DNA of 64,000 nt from Actinomadura parmotrematis (GCF_019458805.1 NZ_JAIBOA010000007.1:62001-126000); one strand, 5' to 3'. Positions 1-11,866 are shown, numbered from the stretch's first letter. Numbers and translations are program-made. The notes: generated from the letters alone by a model not told the origin.

Positions 1-1398
1 CGGTTCATCAAGCGGCTGGAGCGCGAGATGCGCGAGGCCGCCGCGTCGGAGGAGTACGAGCGCGCCGCCCGCCTGCGCGACGACGTCCGCGCCCTGCAGC
101 GCGCCCTGGAGAAGCAGGCCGTGGTGCTGCCCGACAGCACCGACTGCGACATCGTCGCCCTCGCCGAGGACGAGCTGGAGGCGGCCGTCCAGGTGTTCTA
201 CGTGCGCGGCGGCCGGATCCGCGGCCAGCGCGGCTGGGTCGTCGACAAGGTCGAGGACGTCGGCACCGCGGGCCTGGTCGAGCAGTTCCTCATCCAGATC
301 TACGGCGAGACCGAGTCGGCGCCGCGCGAGGTGCTCGTCCCCGAGCTGCCCGCCGACGCCGAGGCGATGACCGAGCTGCTGAGCGAGCAGCGCGGCGGCC
401 CCGTCGCGCTGCGGGTGCCGCAGCGCGGCGACAAGCGGTCGCTGATGGAGACCGTCGCCCGCAACGCCCACGAGGCCCTCAAGCAGCACAAGACCCGCCG
501 CGCCGGCGACCTCACCACTCGCAGCCTCGCGCTCCGCGAGCTGCAGGAGGCCCTGGAGCTCGACGAGGCGCCGCTCCGCATCGAGTGCTACGACGTGTCC
601 AACCTCCAGGGCACGCACGTCGTGGCGTCCATGGTGGTGTTCGAGGACGGCCTGGTCCGCAAGGGCGAGTACCGGCGGTTCTCGATCAAGGCGGTGGAGG
701 GGCAGGACGACGTCCGCTCGATCCACGAGGTGATCACCCGCCGGTTCCGCCGCTACCTCGCCGAGAGCGAGAAGACGGGCGAGCTGGCGAACCTCGCCGA
801 GGACCCCGACGACCCCGGTGGCGTCCAGGCCGGCGCGCACCAGCCGATCGACCCCGAGACGGGCAGGCCGCGCCGGTTCGCCTACCCGCCGAACCTGGTG
901 CTCGTCGACGGCGGCCCGCCGCAGGTCGCCGCCGCCCAGCGGGCCCTGGACGAGCTCGGCATCGACGACATCGCCGTCGCCGGCATCGCCAAGCGGCTGG
1001 AGGAGCTCTGGCTGCCCGGCGACGACGACCCGGTCATCCTGCCGCGCAACAGCGAGGGCATGTACCTGGTGCAGCGCGTCCGCGACGAGGCGCACCGGTT
1101 CGCCATCGCCTACCACCGGCAGAAGCGCTCCAAGGCGCTCACCGTCAGCGAGCTCGACGACGTCCCGGGCCTCGGCCCGGCCCGGCGGGCGGCGCTGCTC
1201 AAGCACTTCGGCTCGGTGAAGCGCCTGAAGGGCGCGACGCCCGAGCAGATCGCCGAGGTGCCGGGCATCGGCCTGCGCAGCGCCGAGGCCATCCTGGCCG
1301 CGCTGCACGGGGGCACGGCCCCCGGCGCCGCCGGCACCACCGCCACCGACACCGGCGCCCCGGGCGCCGGCGACCAGCACGGGGGAGAACGGACATGA
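1..1398 (+). CDS. uvrC: UvrABC excinuclease subunit C, 3' part (5' end outside window)
   Basis: UvrC makes both incisions around a UvrB-bound DNA lesion in nucleotide excision repair. The reading frame is open from the first base, so the gene begins upstream; about 465 C-terminal residues are present. In the fragment, residues 1-42 form the UVR motif that binds UvrB ([12 protein letters not shown]). The RNase H-like 3'... 5'-incision domain follows, with the conserved [11 protein letters not shown] stretch near residue 194. A C-terminal pair of helix-hairpin-helix motifs (VPGLGPARR and [10 protein letters not shown], about residues 387-434) binds DNA. The tail after the second hairpin is Ala/Gly/Thr-rich and probably disordered. 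The stop codon overlaps the rapZ start (ATGA), so the two are translationally coupled, as in other actinomycetes. Confidence 0.97.
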   Translation, partial: RFIKRLEREMREAAASEEYERAARLRDDVRALQRALEKQAVVLPDSTDCDIVALAEDELEAAVQVFYVRGGRIRGQRGWVVDKVEDVGTAGLVEQFLIQIYGETESAPREVLVPELPADAEAMTELLSEQRGGPVALRVPQRGDKRSLMETVARNAHEALKQHKTRRAGDLTTRSLALRELQEALELDEAPLRIECYDVSNLQGTHVVASMVVFEDGLVRKGEYRRFSIKAVEGQDDVRSIHEVITRRFRRYLAESEKTGELANLAEDPDDPGGVQAGAHQPIDPETGRPRRFAYPPNLVLVDGGPPQVAAAQRALDELGIDDIAVAGIAKRLEELWLPGDDDPVILPRNSEGMYLVQRVRDEAHRFAIAYHRQKRSKALTVSELDDVPGLGPARRAALLKHFGSVKRLKGATPEQIAEVPGIGLRSAEAILAALHGGTAPGAAGTTATDTGAPGAGDQHGGERT

Positions 1399-2273
1399 CC
1401 GTCGAGGCGAACATCCCGGACATCGTCATCGTCACCGGCATGTCCGGTGCCGGGCGCAGCACCGCCGCCAAGGCGCTGGAGGACCTCGACTGGTTCGTGG
1501 TCGACAACCTGCCGCCGGGACTGCTGGCCACCATGGCCGACCTCGGCGGCCGGGTCCGCGACGCGGTGCCGCGCATCGCGGTCGTGGTGGACGTGCGCAG
1601 CCGCGGCTTCACCGCCGACCTGCACTCCTCCATCGCCGAGCTGGAGGCGCGCGGCGTCCACCCGCGGGTGGTGTTCCTGGAGGCCGGCGACGCCGACCTC
1701 GTCCGCCGCTTCGAGAGCGTGCGCCGCCCGCACCCGCTCCAGGGCGACGGCCGCCTCGTCGACGGCATCGCCCGCGAGCGCGAGGCGGTCCGCGAGGTGC
1801 GCGCCGAGGCCGACCTGGTCATCGACACCAGCGGCCTCAACGTGCACGAGCTCCGCGCCAAGATCATCGGCTTCTTCGGCACCGACACCGGCGAGTCCAG
1901 CCTCCGCGCCACCGTCGTGTCGTTCGGCTACAAGTACGGCCTGCCCGTCGACGCCGACCTCGTCGTCGACTGCCGGTTCCTGCCGAACCCGCACTGGGTG
2001 CCCGAGCTGCGCCCGAAGACCGGCCGCGACGCCGACGTCCGCGACTACGTCCTCGGGCAGCGCGGCGCCAAGGAGTTCCTGGACGCCTACACCGAGGTGC
2101 TGCGGCTGCTCGCCGACGGCTACGAGCGCGAGGGCAAGCACTACGTGACGCTCGCCGTGGGCTGTACCGGCGGCAAACACCGTAGTGTGGCCATGGCGGA
2201 ACAACTGTCCGCCCGGCTGCGGGACGAGGGCATCGAAGTGCAGGTCGCCCACCGCGACCTCGGCCGTGAGTGA
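1395..2273 (+). CDS. rapZ: RapZ/YvcJ-family nucleotide-binding protein
   Basis: This is a P-loop protein of the RapZ family (292 residues, the usual size). In E. coli RapZ is an RNA adaptor that senses GlcN-6-P and controls glmS sRNA decay; in actinomycetes the role is less clear. The Walker A motif [11 protein letters not shown] lies at residues 14-24, followed by WFVVDNLPP. The C-terminal domain carries the family signature [10 protein letters not shown] near residue 256. The ATG overlaps the uvrC stop by four bases, and the stop is next to the yvcK start region. The uvrC-rapZ-yvcK-whiA order is the classical actinobacterial cluster. Confidence 0.95.
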   Translation: MTVEANIPDIVIVTGMSGAGRSTAAKALEDLDWFVVDNLPPGLLATMADLGGRVRDAVPRIAVVVDVRSRGFTADLHSSIAELEARGVHPRVVFLEAGDADLVRRFESVRRPHPLQGDGRLVDGIAREREAVREVRAEADLVIDTSGLNVHELRAKIIGFFGTDTGESSLRATVVSFGYKYGLPVDADLVVDCRFLPNPHWVPELRPKTGRDADVRDYVLGQRGAKEFLDAYTEVLRLLADGYEREGKHYVTLAVGCTGGKHRSVAMAEQLSARLRDEGIEVQVAHRDLGRE

Positions 2274-2317
2274 CGCCGGCGCGGGCGCCGGCGGGTGAAC
2301 AGGAGACGGACGTCCCG

Positions 2318-3295
2318 GTGGAATCCCCAGGCCCCAAGGTCGTCGCGCTAGGCGGGGGCCACGGCCTGTACGCCTCGCTGTCGGCGCTCCGCCGCGTCAC
2401 CGACCGGCTCACCGCCGTGGTCACCGTCGCCGACGACGGCGGGTCCAGCGGCCGGCTCCGGCAGGAGCTCGGCGTGCTGCCGCCCGGCGACCTGCGGATG
2501 GCCCTCGCCGCGCTCTGCGGCGACGACGAGTGGGGCCAGACCTGGCGCGACGTGGTGCAGCACCGCTTCCGCAGCCAGGGCGGCCTGCACGACCACGCCG
2601 TCGGCAACCTGCTGATCGTCGCGCTGTGGGAGCTGCTCGGCGACCGCGCCGGGTCCACCGTCGAGGGCCTGGACTGGGTCGGCCGGCTGCTCGGCGCGCA
2701 CGGCCGGGTGCTGCCGATGGCGTCGGTGCCGATGGACATCGTCGCCGAGGTGCGCGGCGCCGACCCGGCCCGCCCCGACGTGGTGTCGTTCGTCAAGGGG
2801 CAGGTGGAGTGCGCCAAGACGCCCGGCGACGTGCTCGGCGTCTCGCTCGTCCCGCCCGACCCGCCCGCCTGCCCCGAGGCGCTCGCCGCCGTCGGCGACG
2901 CCGACTGGGTGGTGTTCGGCCCCGGCTCGTGGTTCACCAGCGTGCTGCCGCACCTGCAGGTGCCCGAGCTGGCCCGCGCCCTCGCCGCGACCCGCGCCCG
3001 CCGCGCCGTCGCGCTGAACCTGGTGCCGCAGCCCGGCGAGACCGACGACTTCTCCCCGCAGCGGCACCTGGAGGTGTTCCAGGCGCACGCGCCGGGCCTC
3101 CGCGTCGACGTGGTGCTCGCCGACCGGGGCGTGGTGGAGGACACCGAGGCCCTGGACCGGGCCGTCAAGGACCTCGGCGGGCGCCTGGTGCTCGCCGACG
3201 TCGCGGCGCCCGACGGGTCGCCGCGTCATGATCCGGCCCTGCTGGCCCAAGCCTTCGTACAGATATTCGCCGAGGACCGCCCGGCCGGGCCGTAA
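2318..3295 (+). CDS. yvcK: YvcK/CofD-like UDP-sugar-binding regulator
   Basis: YvcK proteins bind UDP-GlcNAc and adjust central carbon flux and peptidoglycan synthesis; they resemble CofD (2-phospho-L-lactate transferase). The N-terminal nucleotide-binding loop is [14 protein letters not shown], followed by [11 protein letters not shown] and the [12 protein letters not shown] and HAVGNLL blocks typical of the family. The GTG at 2318 is preferred because an AGGAGA ribosome site lies at 2301-2306. An upstream in-frame GTG at 2270 overlaps the rapZ stop (GTGA) but has no ribosome site; using it would add 16 residues. Length is about 325 residues, as expected. It sits between rapZ and whiA. Confidence 0.92.
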   Translation: MESPGPKVVALGGGHGLYASLSALRRVTDRLTAVVTVADDGGSSGRLRQELGVLPPGDLRMALAALCGDDEWGQTWRDVVQHRFRSQGGLHDHAVGNLLIVALWELLGDRAGSTVEGLDWVGRLLGAHGRVLPMASVPMDIVAEVRGADPARPDVVSFVKGQVECAKTPGDVLGVSLVPPDPPACPEALAAVGDADWVVFGPGSWFTSVLPHLQVPELARALAATRARRAVALNLVPQPGETDDFSPQRHLEVFQAHAPGLRVDVVLADRGVVEDTEALDRAVKDLGGRLVLADVAAPDGSPRHDPALLAQAFVQIFAEDRPAGP

Positions 3296-3386
3296 TCGGC
3301 GAGACTGCTGGCAGTCCGGCGAGGGGTGGCGTCCGCCGCGCGCGGCGGGCGAGGATCGCAAGCGAACAGGGGGAGAGGGTTCATCT

Positions 3387-4367
3387 ATGGCGATGACCGG
3401 TGTGGTGAAGGATGAGCTGAGCCGGCTCACGGTGCTGAAGCCGTGCTGCCGCAAGGCCGAGGTCTCGACGCTGCTGCGGTTCGCGGGCGGTCTGCACCTG
3501 GTGAGCGGCCGCATCGTGATCGAGGCCGAGATCGACACCGGGGCCGCCGCGCGGCGGCTGCGCAAGGACATCGCCGAGGTGTTCGGGCACACCTCCGACG
3601 TGGTCGTCCTCGCCCCGAGCGGGCTGCGCAAGGGCAACCGGTACGTGGTGCGGGTGTTCCGCGACGGCGAGTCGCTGGCCCGCCAGACCGGCCTGATCGA
3701 CAACAACGGCCGGCCGGTGCGGGGCCTGCCCCGGCACGTGGTCGCGGGCGCGGCCTGCGACGCCGAGTCGGCGTGGCGCGGGGCGTTCCTCGCGCACGGC
3801 TCGCTCACCGAGCCGGGCCGCTCCATGTCGCTGGAGGTGACCTGCCCGGGGCCGGAGGCCGCGCTCGCGCTGGTCGGCGCCGCCCGCCGCCTGAAGATCC
3901 ACGCCAAGGCCCGCGAGGTGCGCGGGGTGGACCGGGTGGTGGTCCGCGACGGCGACGCGATCAGCGCGCTGCTGACCCGGCTCGGCGCGCACGACAGCGT
4001 GCTGGCCTGGGAGGAGCGGCGGATGCGCCGGGAGGTGCGCGCCACCGCCAACCGGCTCGCCAACTTCGACGACGCGAACCTGCGCCGCTCGGCCCGCGCC
4101 GCCGTCGCGGCCGGCGCCCGCGTCGCGCGCGCCCTGGAGATCCTCGGCGACGACGCGCCCGAGCACCTGGTCAACGCCGGCCGGCTCCGCCTGGAGCACA
4201 AGCAGGCGTCGCTGGAGGAGCTCGGCCAGCTCGCCGACCCGCCGCTCACCAAGGACGCGATCGCCGGCCGTATAAGGCGTCTGCTGGCCATGGCCGACAA
4301 GCGCGCGAGCGACCAGGGCATCCCCGGCACCGAGGCCAACCTGACGGCCGACATGCTGGCCCCCTGA
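3387..4367 (+). CDS. whiA: Sporulation/cell-division regulator WhiA
   Basis: WhiA (326 residues here) is the DNA-binding regulator that works with WhiB to start sporulation septation in actinomycetes. The N-terminal part is a degenerate LAGLIDADG-type fold ([26 protein letters not shown]). The C-terminal part is a helix-turn-helix ([29 protein letters not shown], about residues 280-308). The ATG at 3387 follows GGGAGAGG at 3371-3378. It ends just before a strong terminator. Its presence argues for a filamentous or WhiA-dependent actinobacterium. Confidence 0.96.
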   Translation: MAMTGVVKDELSRLTVLKPCCRKAEVSTLLRFAGGLHLVSGRIVIEAEIDTGAAARRLRKDIAEVFGHTSDVVVLAPSGLRKGNRYVVRVFRDGESLARQTGLIDNNGRPVRGLPRHVVAGAACDAESAWRGAFLAHGSLTEPGRSMSLEVTCPGPEAALALVGAARRLKIHAKAREVRGVDRVVVRDGDAISALLTRLGAHDSVLAWEERRMRREVRATANRLANFDDANLRRSARAAVAAGARVARALEILGDDAPEHLVNAGRLRLEHKQASLEELGQLADPPLTKDAIAGRIRRLLAMADKRASDQGIPGTEANLTADMLAP

Positions 4368-4383
4368 CCCGGCCCGCACCCGA

Positions 4384-4430
4384 ACGGCGCCGCCGGCCCC
4401 CTCACCCCCGGGGACCGGCGGCGCCGTTTT
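4384..4430. terminator. Bidirectional terminator between whiA and the convergent gene
   Basis: A GC-rich stem of 17 base pairs (left arm 4384-4400, right arm 4410-4427, one bulged A) is followed by a T run at 4427-4430. The convergent gene stops at 4441, so the hairpin probably serves both strands. Confidence 0.85.
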
Positions 4431-4440
4431 CCGGACCGGG

Positions 4441-5568
4441 TCAGACCCGGTAGGTGTGGGCGGCGCGCCCCGCGGCGTCGAAGGCGACCAGCGTTCCGAT
4501 GCGGTTCCTGCGGCCCTTCACCCCGGTGACGTGCAGCGCGAAGGCCCGCGCGTTGGTCAGGTCTGTCATGCGCGCGCTCAGCGTGCGGCCGTCGTTCAGC
4601 CGGAGCTCGACCCGGGCGACCTTTTCGCCCAGCGACCCGTACCACCAGCGGTCCGAGCCGGTTTCGGGCGCCTCCCGGACGAGGCCGAAGGACAGCGGGT
4701 AGCGCCGGCTCACCGGACTCGCCTCCTCGCTCACGTCGGATCCGAACCCGATCCACAGGCCGTCCTGGAAGACCTTCACCGGCACCTGGCGGCTTCCCCT
4801 GCGCAGGGTGAACAGCGGGACGCCGGCGGTGAGCGGTCGCGGCCGGGACTCCGCGTAGGAGACGGTGCGCGCCGGTTCGGCCGTGGCGATCGCCTGGGCG
4901 GTGCCGCCGTCCGACGTCGCGATCAGGGTGCCGGTGCGCCCGGCGGACGTCGTGAACGTCAGGACGGACGCTCTCGTGCCCGCGTCGGAGGTGTAGGCCA
5001 GCCGCCAGATGCGTGGCGAGCCCCCGCCGAAGGACACGGCCGCGCCGGTCATCGCGGGGCCGGCCTGGATTCCGGTGACCGCCGGGGCGGCGACCCCGTA
5101 CAGCTCCTGCTCGAACCTCCCCCGCCGCTCGTCCGTGACCCGGACCACGCGATGCATGACGACGGTCACGAGGGCGCCGGACGGCAGCGTCCACTTCCGG
5201 CAGTCCCCGCCCCCGCCGGCGGCGCGCCAGCAGAGCTGGTCGTGCGCCGGCCAGAGCGCGGTGTCCCCGCCGGGGCGCCAGACCGGACCGGTCGGCCGGT
5301 AGCGCGGATCCAGGGCGTTCACCCAGCCCGCCGCCGGCGGCGCGTCCCGATGCAGGGCGGCGGGGACGGCGACCGCCGCGACCGCCACGACCGCCGCCGT
5401 CGCCGTCGCGGCGAGCAACGGAAGGAAGAGCCGGGACCGCCTCCGGACGCGGGCGAGCCGCGCCGCGTTCTCGGCCCTGGCGTGGCCGTGCGGACGGACC
5501 AGGGCGGCCTCGGCGGCGAGGGCGGCGCGCAGCCGCTCCTCGATCGCGCGCTCGTCGACGGGCGTCAT
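4441..5568 (-). CDS. Single-pass membrane protein encoded with an ECF sigma factor (putative anti-sigma/partner)
   Basis: This is a 375-residue protein. The charged N-terminus (about residues 1-47) would be cytoplasmic. It is followed by one hydrophobic segment (about 48-72, FLPLLAATATAAVVAVAAVAV) and a large exported C-terminal region of about 300 residues with no recognised enzyme motif. Its ATG overlaps the stop of the sigma-factor gene (ATGA), so the two are translated together. That arrangement is typical of membrane partners or anti-sigma factors of SigE-type ECF factors in actinomycetes. No HXXXCXXC zinc motif is present, so it is not a ZAS anti-sigma factor. The function is inferred from context only. 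Confidence 0.7.
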   Translation of the reverse strand: MTPVDERAIEERLRAALAAEAALVRPHGHARAENAARLARVRRRSRLFLPLLAATATAAVVAVAAVAVPAALHRDAPPAAGWVNALDPRYRPTGPVWRPGGDTALWPAHDQLCWRAAGGGGDCRKWTLPSGALVTVVMHRVVRVTDERRGRFEQELYGVAAPAVTGIQAGPAMTGAAVSFGGGSPRIWRLAYTSDAGTRASVLTFTTSAGRTGTLIATSDGGTAQAIATAEPARTVSYAESRPRPLTAGVPLFTLRRGSRQVPVKVFQDGLWIGFGSDVSEEASPVSRRYPLSFGLVREAPETGSDRWWYGSLGEKVARVELRLNDGRTLSARMTDLTNARAFALHVTGVKGRRNRIGTLVAFDAAGRAAHTYRV

Positions 5569-6074
5569 CGTGCCTCTCCCAGGGTCCTGCCGAGCGCGGC
5601 GATGCCCCGCGCCGCGTGCGTCTTCACGGTGCCGATCCCCACTCCGAGCACCTCGGCGGCCTCGCGCTCGGTGAGGTCGAGCCAGTAGCGCAGCACCAGC
5701 GTCTCGCGCTGCCGGCGGGGTAACCCGCCGAGTGCGGCGATCAGCTCGCGCACCGATTCGCGACCGACCGCGCTGGCCTCGGCCGACGCCACGTCCTGCG
5801 GCGGCGCCAGGTGGGACCGGCGGCGGGCGACGCCGAGGTGGCGCAGCCGGTTGCGCGTCAGGTTGCACACCGTGGTGCGCAGGTAGGCGAGCGAGGCGTT
5901 GGGGTCGCGGAGGGCGCGCTGCTTGCGGTGCAGGCGGACGAACGCCTCCTGGGCCACGTCCTCGGGGTCGTCGGCGCCGAGGAGGCGCGCGAAGCGCACC
6001 AGCCCCCAGAAGTGCGCGTCGAACAGCTCGGCGTAGCCGCCGTCCGACGCTTCATCGACAGCCATCGGCATCAT
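5565..6074 (-). CDS. ECF-type RNA polymerase sigma factor (SigE-family)
   Basis: This 169-residue protein has only sigma regions 2 and 4. Region 2 (about 12-80) contains the core-binding and -10 helices (FARLLGADDPEDVAQEAFVRLHRK, then LAYLRTTVCNLTRNRLR). Region 4 (about 105-160) contains LPRRQRETLVLRYWLDLTE and the helix-turn-helix EAAEVLGVGIGTVKTHAARG. ATGs at 6074, 6071 and 6065 are all possible starts, and no clear ribosome site separates them. The downstream membrane protein overlaps by four bases. The environmental signal is unknown. Confidence 0.9.
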   Translation of the reverse strand: MMPMAVDEASDGGYAELFDAHFWGLVRFARLLGADDPEDVAQEAFVRLHRKQRALRDPNASLAYLRTTVCNLTRNRLRHLGVARRRSHLAPPQDVASAEASAVGRESVRELIAALGGLPRRQRETLVLRYWLDLTEREAAEVLGVGIGTVKTHAARGIAALGRTLGEAR

Positions 6075-6140
6075 GCGAGTAGGACCGCCGAACCGCGCGG
6101 AGGTTGACCCGGGGGCCGGTGAACACCCGGTGAACGATGA

Positions 6141-7919
6141 TCACGGCAGGCGCCGCAGGGTGCCGTCGGCGGACGCCTCGAACGCCAGGCGCCGCCCACC
6201 GATCGCGGTCTCCACCCGGACCGTGCCGTCCGGGCGCGCCGACGCGCGCACCCGGGGCCGCGTCCCGCCCGTGGACGGGGCGATGAGCGTCAGCATCCGC
6301 ACGTCGGTCCCGGCGGCCGACAGCGTCACGACCGGCGCGGGCAGCGTCGTGCGCGCGGCGGGCGCGATCCAGCCGGGCGTCACCGACGGCGCGGGGGCGG
6401 CCCGGCCGGGCAGCGGGATCCGCAGGAAGTCCACCCGGACGCGCCCGGCGGTGGCGACCGCCCCGTCCGCCACGGCGCGTGCGGCGAAGCCGTGGGGCAG
6501 GTGCCAGAGCTGGTCGGCGGTGTGGGGCCGCGCCGAGCGGACCTCGTCCAGCACGGCCATCGCGCCGGGCCGCCAGGCGGCGAGGACGGACCGGTGGCGG
6601 GTGGCGCCCGCGTAGGCGGTGTCGGTGAAGGCGAAGGCGTCGGCGGCCGGGGTGAACCGGTGCGCGGTGAGCGCCGTCGCCGCCCGGGAGTCGAAGGCGG
6701 CGCCCCTCACGGCCAGGGTGCTGTGCGCCTGCGGCGATCTCAGCCACGTGCGCCAGGTGCCGTCGCTGTAGCCGATGTGGCCGCTCGGGACGATGAGGTC
6801 GCGGCCCTCGGCGAAGAACGTCAGGGACATGTGGTCGTCCTGGCCGTGCGCGTAGCGGCCGGGCCCGAACCGGGCGGTGTAGGCGACCGCGTGCCGGCTC
6901 CAGTCCGAACGGCCCATGACGTACCCGGCGTCGTACACGCGGGCGCGGTCGGCGGGGTGCCGGCCGCGCTTCCCGCCGGAGGCGACCCACGCGATGGGCC
7001 CGTCCCCGGCGTCGGAGATCTCGGCGGCGGTGCCGGCGTAGGACTCGCCGATCTGGAGCCGGCGCCCGGCCGGGGTGAGCTGGAAGGCGATGAAGTCGTC
7101 CAGCAGGCGGAGCCGCCGCTCCCACTCGTCGGGCACTGGCCGCCCGCAGGCCCGGACGACGTCGAACGCGAGCGCCCACCGGGAGCGGTTGTAGACGGCG
7201 TAGTGGGTGGACTGCTCGTTGTTGGCGCCCTGCGCGTCGATGGCGGGCCGCGCGCCGCCCGGCGGCGCGGTCATGGCGGCGGCGAGCCGCGCGTAGCCGG
7301 TGCCGGCGAGGTCGGTCCGGCCGACGGAGCAGCCCGCCGCCAGCAGGATCATCGACTCGTCGGTGCCGTGGTTCCACGGGCCCGAGTAGTGCGCGGGGTC
7401 GGCCAGCCAGGCGGCGTGCCGGGCGATCGCGCGGTCCAGCCAGGGCGCCCGGTAGCGGGCGTGCAGGCAGACCATGGTGATCAGCCGGAACTTGGTGCCC
7501 TCGGCGACGGCCGTGCGCCGGTCCGCGTCCATCCCCCGGGTGGAGGAGTTGTCGTGCAGCCAGTCACGGACGATCGCGGCCGCGCGGGCCAGCGACGGCG
7601 CGTCGCCCTTGGCGATGAGGGAGCCGAGCCACTCCAGCGAGTGCAGCCACAGCTGCCACGTCCGGTCGTTGTAGGGGTCGAGGCCCCAGTCCACGTCGGA
7701 GCCGTTCGCGACCCGCACCGGCTTCAGCCCGGGGGAGGCGAACCGCCCGGCGGCGACCTGGTCCGCCGGGTTGGCGGTGTTCAGGCCGTTGTAGCCGAGG
7801 CAGGGCACGCCGGTCGGCGGTGCGGTCGGCGCGGCGGACCGCGGGGACGTGCCGCACGCGGGCGCGGCGCCGAGCACCGCGCCGAGGGCCAGTACGGCCG
7901 CCCATGATCGAGGGGTCAT
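6141..7919 (-). CDS. Secreted lipoprotein of the heparinase II/III (alginate-lyase-like) family
   Basis: This 592-residue protein has a signal peptide ending in a lipobox (LGAAPAC, Cys22), so it should be anchored outside the membrane. Residues about 60-320 form the helical toroid typical of polysaccharide lyases (PWNHGTDESMILLAAG, NNEQSTHYAVYNRSRWAL with its conserved Asn/His/Tyr cluster). Residues about 360-590 are the heparinase II/III beta-sandwich, including YAHGQDDHMSLTFFAEGRDL and PQAHSTLAV. Such enzymes cleave uronic-acid or aminosugar-containing polysaccharides by beta-elimination. The substrate cannot be told from the sequence. It is divergent from gap across a region with a DasR-like site. 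Confidence 0.85.
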   Translation of the reverse strand: MTPRSWAAVLALGAVLGAAPACGTSPRSAAPTAPPTGVPCLGYNGLNTANPADQVAAGRFASPGLKPVRVANGSDVDWGLDPYNDRTWQLWLHSLEWLGSLIAKGDAPSLARAAAIVRDWLHDNSSTRGMDADRRTAVAEGTKFRLITMVCLHARYRAPWLDRAIARHAAWLADPAHYSGPWNHGTDESMILLAAGCSVGRTDLAGTGYARLAAAMTAPPGGARPAIDAQGANNEQSTHYAVYNRSRWALAFDVVRACGRPVPDEWERRLRLLDDFIAFQLTPAGRRLQIGESYAGTAAEISDAGDGPIAWVASGGKRGRHPADRARVYDAGYVMGRSDWSRHAVAYTARFGPGRYAHGQDDHMSLTFFAEGRDLIVPSGHIGYSDGTWRTWLRSPQAHSTLAVRGAAFDSRAATALTAHRFTPAADAFAFTDTAYAGATRHRSVLAAWRPGAMAVLDEVRSARPHTADQLWHLPHGFAARAVADGAVATAGRVRVDFLRIPLPGRAAPAPSVTPGWIAPAARTTLPAPVVTLSAAGTDVRMLTLIAPSTGGTRPRVRASARPDGTVRVETAIGGRRLAFEASADGTLRRLP

Positions 7920-9294
<1,375 letters not shown>

Positions 9295-9370
9295 CCCGCC
9301 CCGCCCGCCGTGGCCGCGGCCCCTCGGGGCCCCGCGGCCACGGCGGGCGCGTCTCCGGAAGGACATCGCG

Positions 9371-10558
9371 ATGCGCACCATCGACGATCTGGACGTCGCC
9401 GGCAAGCGGGTTCTGGTCCGTGCGGACCTGAACGTCCCGCTGAAGGACGGCGCCATCACCGACGACGGCCGGATCCGGGCCAGCGTCCCCACCATCGAGA
9501 AGCTCCGCGCCAAGGGCGCCAAGGTCATCGTCTCGGCTCACCTCGGCCGCCCCAAGGGCGAGGTCAAGCCCGAGTTCTCCCTCGCCCCCGTCGCCGCCCG
9601 CCTCGGCGAGCTCCTCGGCACCGAGGTGGCCTTCGCCACCGACACCGTCGGCGACTCCGCCCGCGCCACCGTCGACGGCCTCGCGGGCGGCGGCGTCGCG
9701 CTGCTGGAGAACCTGCGCTTCGAGGCCGGCGAGACCAGCAAGGACGACGCCGAGCGCGGCGCGTTCGCCGACGAGCTGGCGGCCCTCGCCGAGGTCTACG
9801 TCGGCGACGGCTTCGGCGCCGTGCACCGCAAGCACGCCAGCGTCTACGACGTGCCGCAGCGCCTCCCGCACGCCGCCGGCGGCCTCATCGCGACCGAGGT
9901 CGCGGTGCTGAAGAAGCTGACCGAGGACGTCGCGCGCCCCTACGCCGTCGTGCTCGGCGGCTCCAAGGTCTCCGACAAGCTCGGCGTGATCGACAACCTG
10001 CTCGGCAAGGCCGACCGCATCCTCATCGGCGGCGGCATGGTCTTCACCTTCCTGAAGGCCCAGGGCCACGAGGTCGGCAACAGCCTCCTGGAGGAGGACC
10101 AGCTGGGCACCGTCCGCGAGTACCTGCGGCGCGCCGAGGAGAACGGCGTGGAGTTCGTCCTGCCGGTCGACATCGTCGCCGCCACCGCGTTCGCCGCCGA
10201 CGCCGACCACGACGTCGTCGCCGCCGACGCGATCCCCGCCGACCGCCTCGGCCTGGACATCGGCCCCGAGTCGGGCAAGCTGTTCGCGTCCCGCCTGGCC
10301 GGCGCGAAGACGGTGTTCTGGAACGGCCCGATGGGCGTGTTCGAGATGGAGCCCTACTCCCACGGGACGCGCGCCGTCGCGCAGGGCCTGATCGACTCGG
10401 GCGCCTTCACCGTCGTCGGCGGCGGCGACTCCGCCGCCGCCGTCCGCACCCTCGGATTCGACGAGTCGGCCTTCTCCCACATCTCCACCGGCGGCGGCGC
10501 CAGCCTGGAGTACCTGGAAGGCAAGACGCTGCCCGGCCTGCAGGCCCTGGAGGACTGA
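9371..10558 (+). CDS. pgk: Phosphoglycerate kinase
   Basis: The enzyme transfers the acyl phosphate of 1,3-bisphosphoglycerate to ADP. The 395-residue protein opens with the substrate-binding [15 protein letters not shown] and continues with [10 protein letters not shown]. The C-terminal nucleotide domain has [10 protein letters not shown] and the GGGDSAAAV loop. GGAAGGA at 9357-9363 precedes the ATG. The 76-bp gap after gap has no T-rich terminator, and tpiA follows six bases after the stop, so the three genes are probably one transcript. Confidence 0.97.
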   Translation: MRTIDDLDVAGKRVLVRADLNVPLKDGAITDDGRIRASVPTIEKLRAKGAKVIVSAHLGRPKGEVKPEFSLAPVAARLGELLGTEVAFATDTVGDSARATVDGLAGGGVALLENLRFEAGETSKDDAERGAFADELAALAEVYVGDGFGAVHRKHASVYDVPQRLPHAAGGLIATEVAVLKKLTEDVARPYAVVLGGSKVSDKLGVIDNLLGKADRILIGGGMVFTFLKAQGHEVGNSLLEEDQLGTVREYLRRAEENGVEFVLPVDIVAATAFAADADHDVVAADAIPADRLGLDIGPESGKLFASRLAGAKTVFWNGPMGVFEMEPYSHGTRAVAQGLIDSGAFTVVGGGDSAAAVRTLGFDESAFSHISTGGGASLEYLEGKTLPGLQALED

Positions 10559-10564
10559 GCGAAC

Positions 10565-11359
10565 ATGGCTGCCACCGCCCCCGCCCGCAAGCCGCTGATG
10601 GCGGGCAACTGGAAGATGAACAACAACCACTTCGAGGCCATCGCGCTGGTCCAGAAGCTGGCGTTCGCGCTGAAGGACACCGACTTCGACGCCGTGGACG
10701 TGGCGGTGCTGCCGCCGTTCACCGACATCCGGTCCGTGCAGACCCTCGTGCAGGCCGACAAGCTGTCCATCGCCTACGGCGCCCAGGACGTCTCCGAGCA
10801 CGCCGCGGGCGCCTACACCGGCGAGATCGCCGCGTCGATGCTGGCCAAGCTGGACTGCTCCTACGTCACCGTCGGGCACTCCGAGCGCCGCCAGTACCAC
10901 CACGAGACCGACGCGATCGTCAACGGCAAGGCGCGGGCCGCCCTGGCGCACGAGATCACCCCGATCGTCTGCGTCGGGGAGGGCCTGGACGTCCGCAAGG
11001 CCGGCGAGCACGTCGGGCACTGCCTCGCGCAGGTCGACGGCGCGCTGCAGAAGATCACCGCCGAGCAGGTGCGCGGCCTGGTGATCGCCTACGAGCCGGT
11101 CTGGGCGATCGGCACCGGCGAGGTCGCCACCCCGGCCGACGCGCAGGAGGTCTGCGCGGCGATCCGCACCCGGATCGCCGAGCTGTACGACGGCGGCACC
11201 GCCGACCAGGTGCGCATCCTGTACGGTGGCTCGGTCAAGGGGAACAACGCCGCCGGGATCATGGCGCAGCCCGACGTGGACGGCGCGCTCGTCGGCGGGG
11301 CCAGCCTGGACGCGGGGGAGTTCGTCAAGATCTGCCGCTACCGCGACCTGCCGGTCTGA
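10565..11359 (+). CDS. tpiA: Triosephosphate isomerase
   Basis: The enzyme interconverts dihydroxyacetone phosphate and glyceraldehyde-3-phosphate. All catalytic elements of this 264-residue TIM barrel are visible: Lys of AGNWKMN near residue 17, His105 in VGHSERR, Glu177 in [11 protein letters not shown], and the phosphate-binding [11 protein letters not shown] and ALVGGASL loops. It starts six bases after pgk. It is slightly longer than the usual 250 residues because of a short N-terminal Ala/Pro stretch. Confidence 0.97.
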   Translation: MAATAPARKPLMAGNWKMNNNHFEAIALVQKLAFALKDTDFDAVDVAVLPPFTDIRSVQTLVQADKLSIAYGAQDVSEHAAGAYTGEIAASMLAKLDCSYVTVGHSERRQYHHETDAIVNGKARAALAHEITPIVCVGEGLDVRKAGEHVGHCLAQVDGALQKITAEQVRGLVIAYEPVWAIGTGEVATPADAQEVCAAIRTRIAELYDGGTADQVRILYGGSVKGNNAAGIMAQPDVDGALVGGASLDAGEFVKICRYRDLPV

Positions 11360-11374
11360 TCAATTCTGATCAAT
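11355..11374 (+). repeat. Perfect tandem repeat of 10 bp at the tpiA stop
   Basis: TCTGATCAAT occurs twice in direct succession and spans the tpiA stop codon. Its function is unknown. The rest of the 163-bp gap to secG holds a short hairpin (CCCCGC/GCGGGG, 11482-11497) just upstream of the secG start. Confidence 0.6.
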
Positions 11375-11522
11375 TCGGGTGCGCCGCGGGGGTTCTTGCC
11401 GAACTACAGGTCAGTTCGTCGTACCCTTCGTACCTGACGGGTAAACCGCCCGGCGCGATCCTCCGTCCTTGCTAGAGAAGACCCCGCACCCGCGGGGGTG
11501 GCCAGAAAAGGCGCTGAACACT

Positions 11523-11771
11523 GTGACTCCGTGGATCATCACCACCTCCATCGTGCTTCTCATCACCAGCCTGCTGATGGTGACCCTCGTGCTCATGCAC
11601 AAGGGCAAGGGCGGTGGCCTGTCGGACATGTTCGGCGGCGGCATCTCGTCGTCGCTCGGCGGGTCCTCGGTGGTGGAGCGCAACCTGGACCGGCTGACCA
11701 TCGGGGTCGGCGTGGTCTGGTTCGCCTCGATCGTCGTGCTCGGGCTGCTGTTCAAGAGCAAGGGCGCCTAG
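11523..11771 (+). CDS. secG: Preprotein translocase subunit SecG
   Basis: SecG is the small auxiliary subunit of the SecYEG channel. The 82-residue product has two membrane segments (about 3-24 and 58-77) joined by the family loop HKGKGGGLSDMFGGG. The GTG at 11523 gives the normal length. An in-frame upstream start at 11469 would add 18 residues, including a stretch encoded by the hairpin, and is less likely. The position between tpiA and rbpA matches related actinomycetes. Confidence 0.93.
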   Translation: MTPWIITTSIVLLITSLLMVTLVLMHKGKGGGLSDMFGGGISSSLGGSSVVERNLDRLTIGVGVVWFASIVVLGLLFKSKGA

Positions 11772-11866
11772 CCGGGCAAGGCCGCGTAGGTACGTACGAC
11801 CGCCGCGCCGCCGCCGGTGCGCCTCGCGCACGGGCGGCAGCGGCATTCTGAGCGAGGAGTTAGTCC

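Noticed and set aside
1110..2252. Minus-strand open frame opposite uvrC and rapZ
   Set aside because: The opposite strand carries intact UvrC and RapZ motifs; the frame has only compositional bias.
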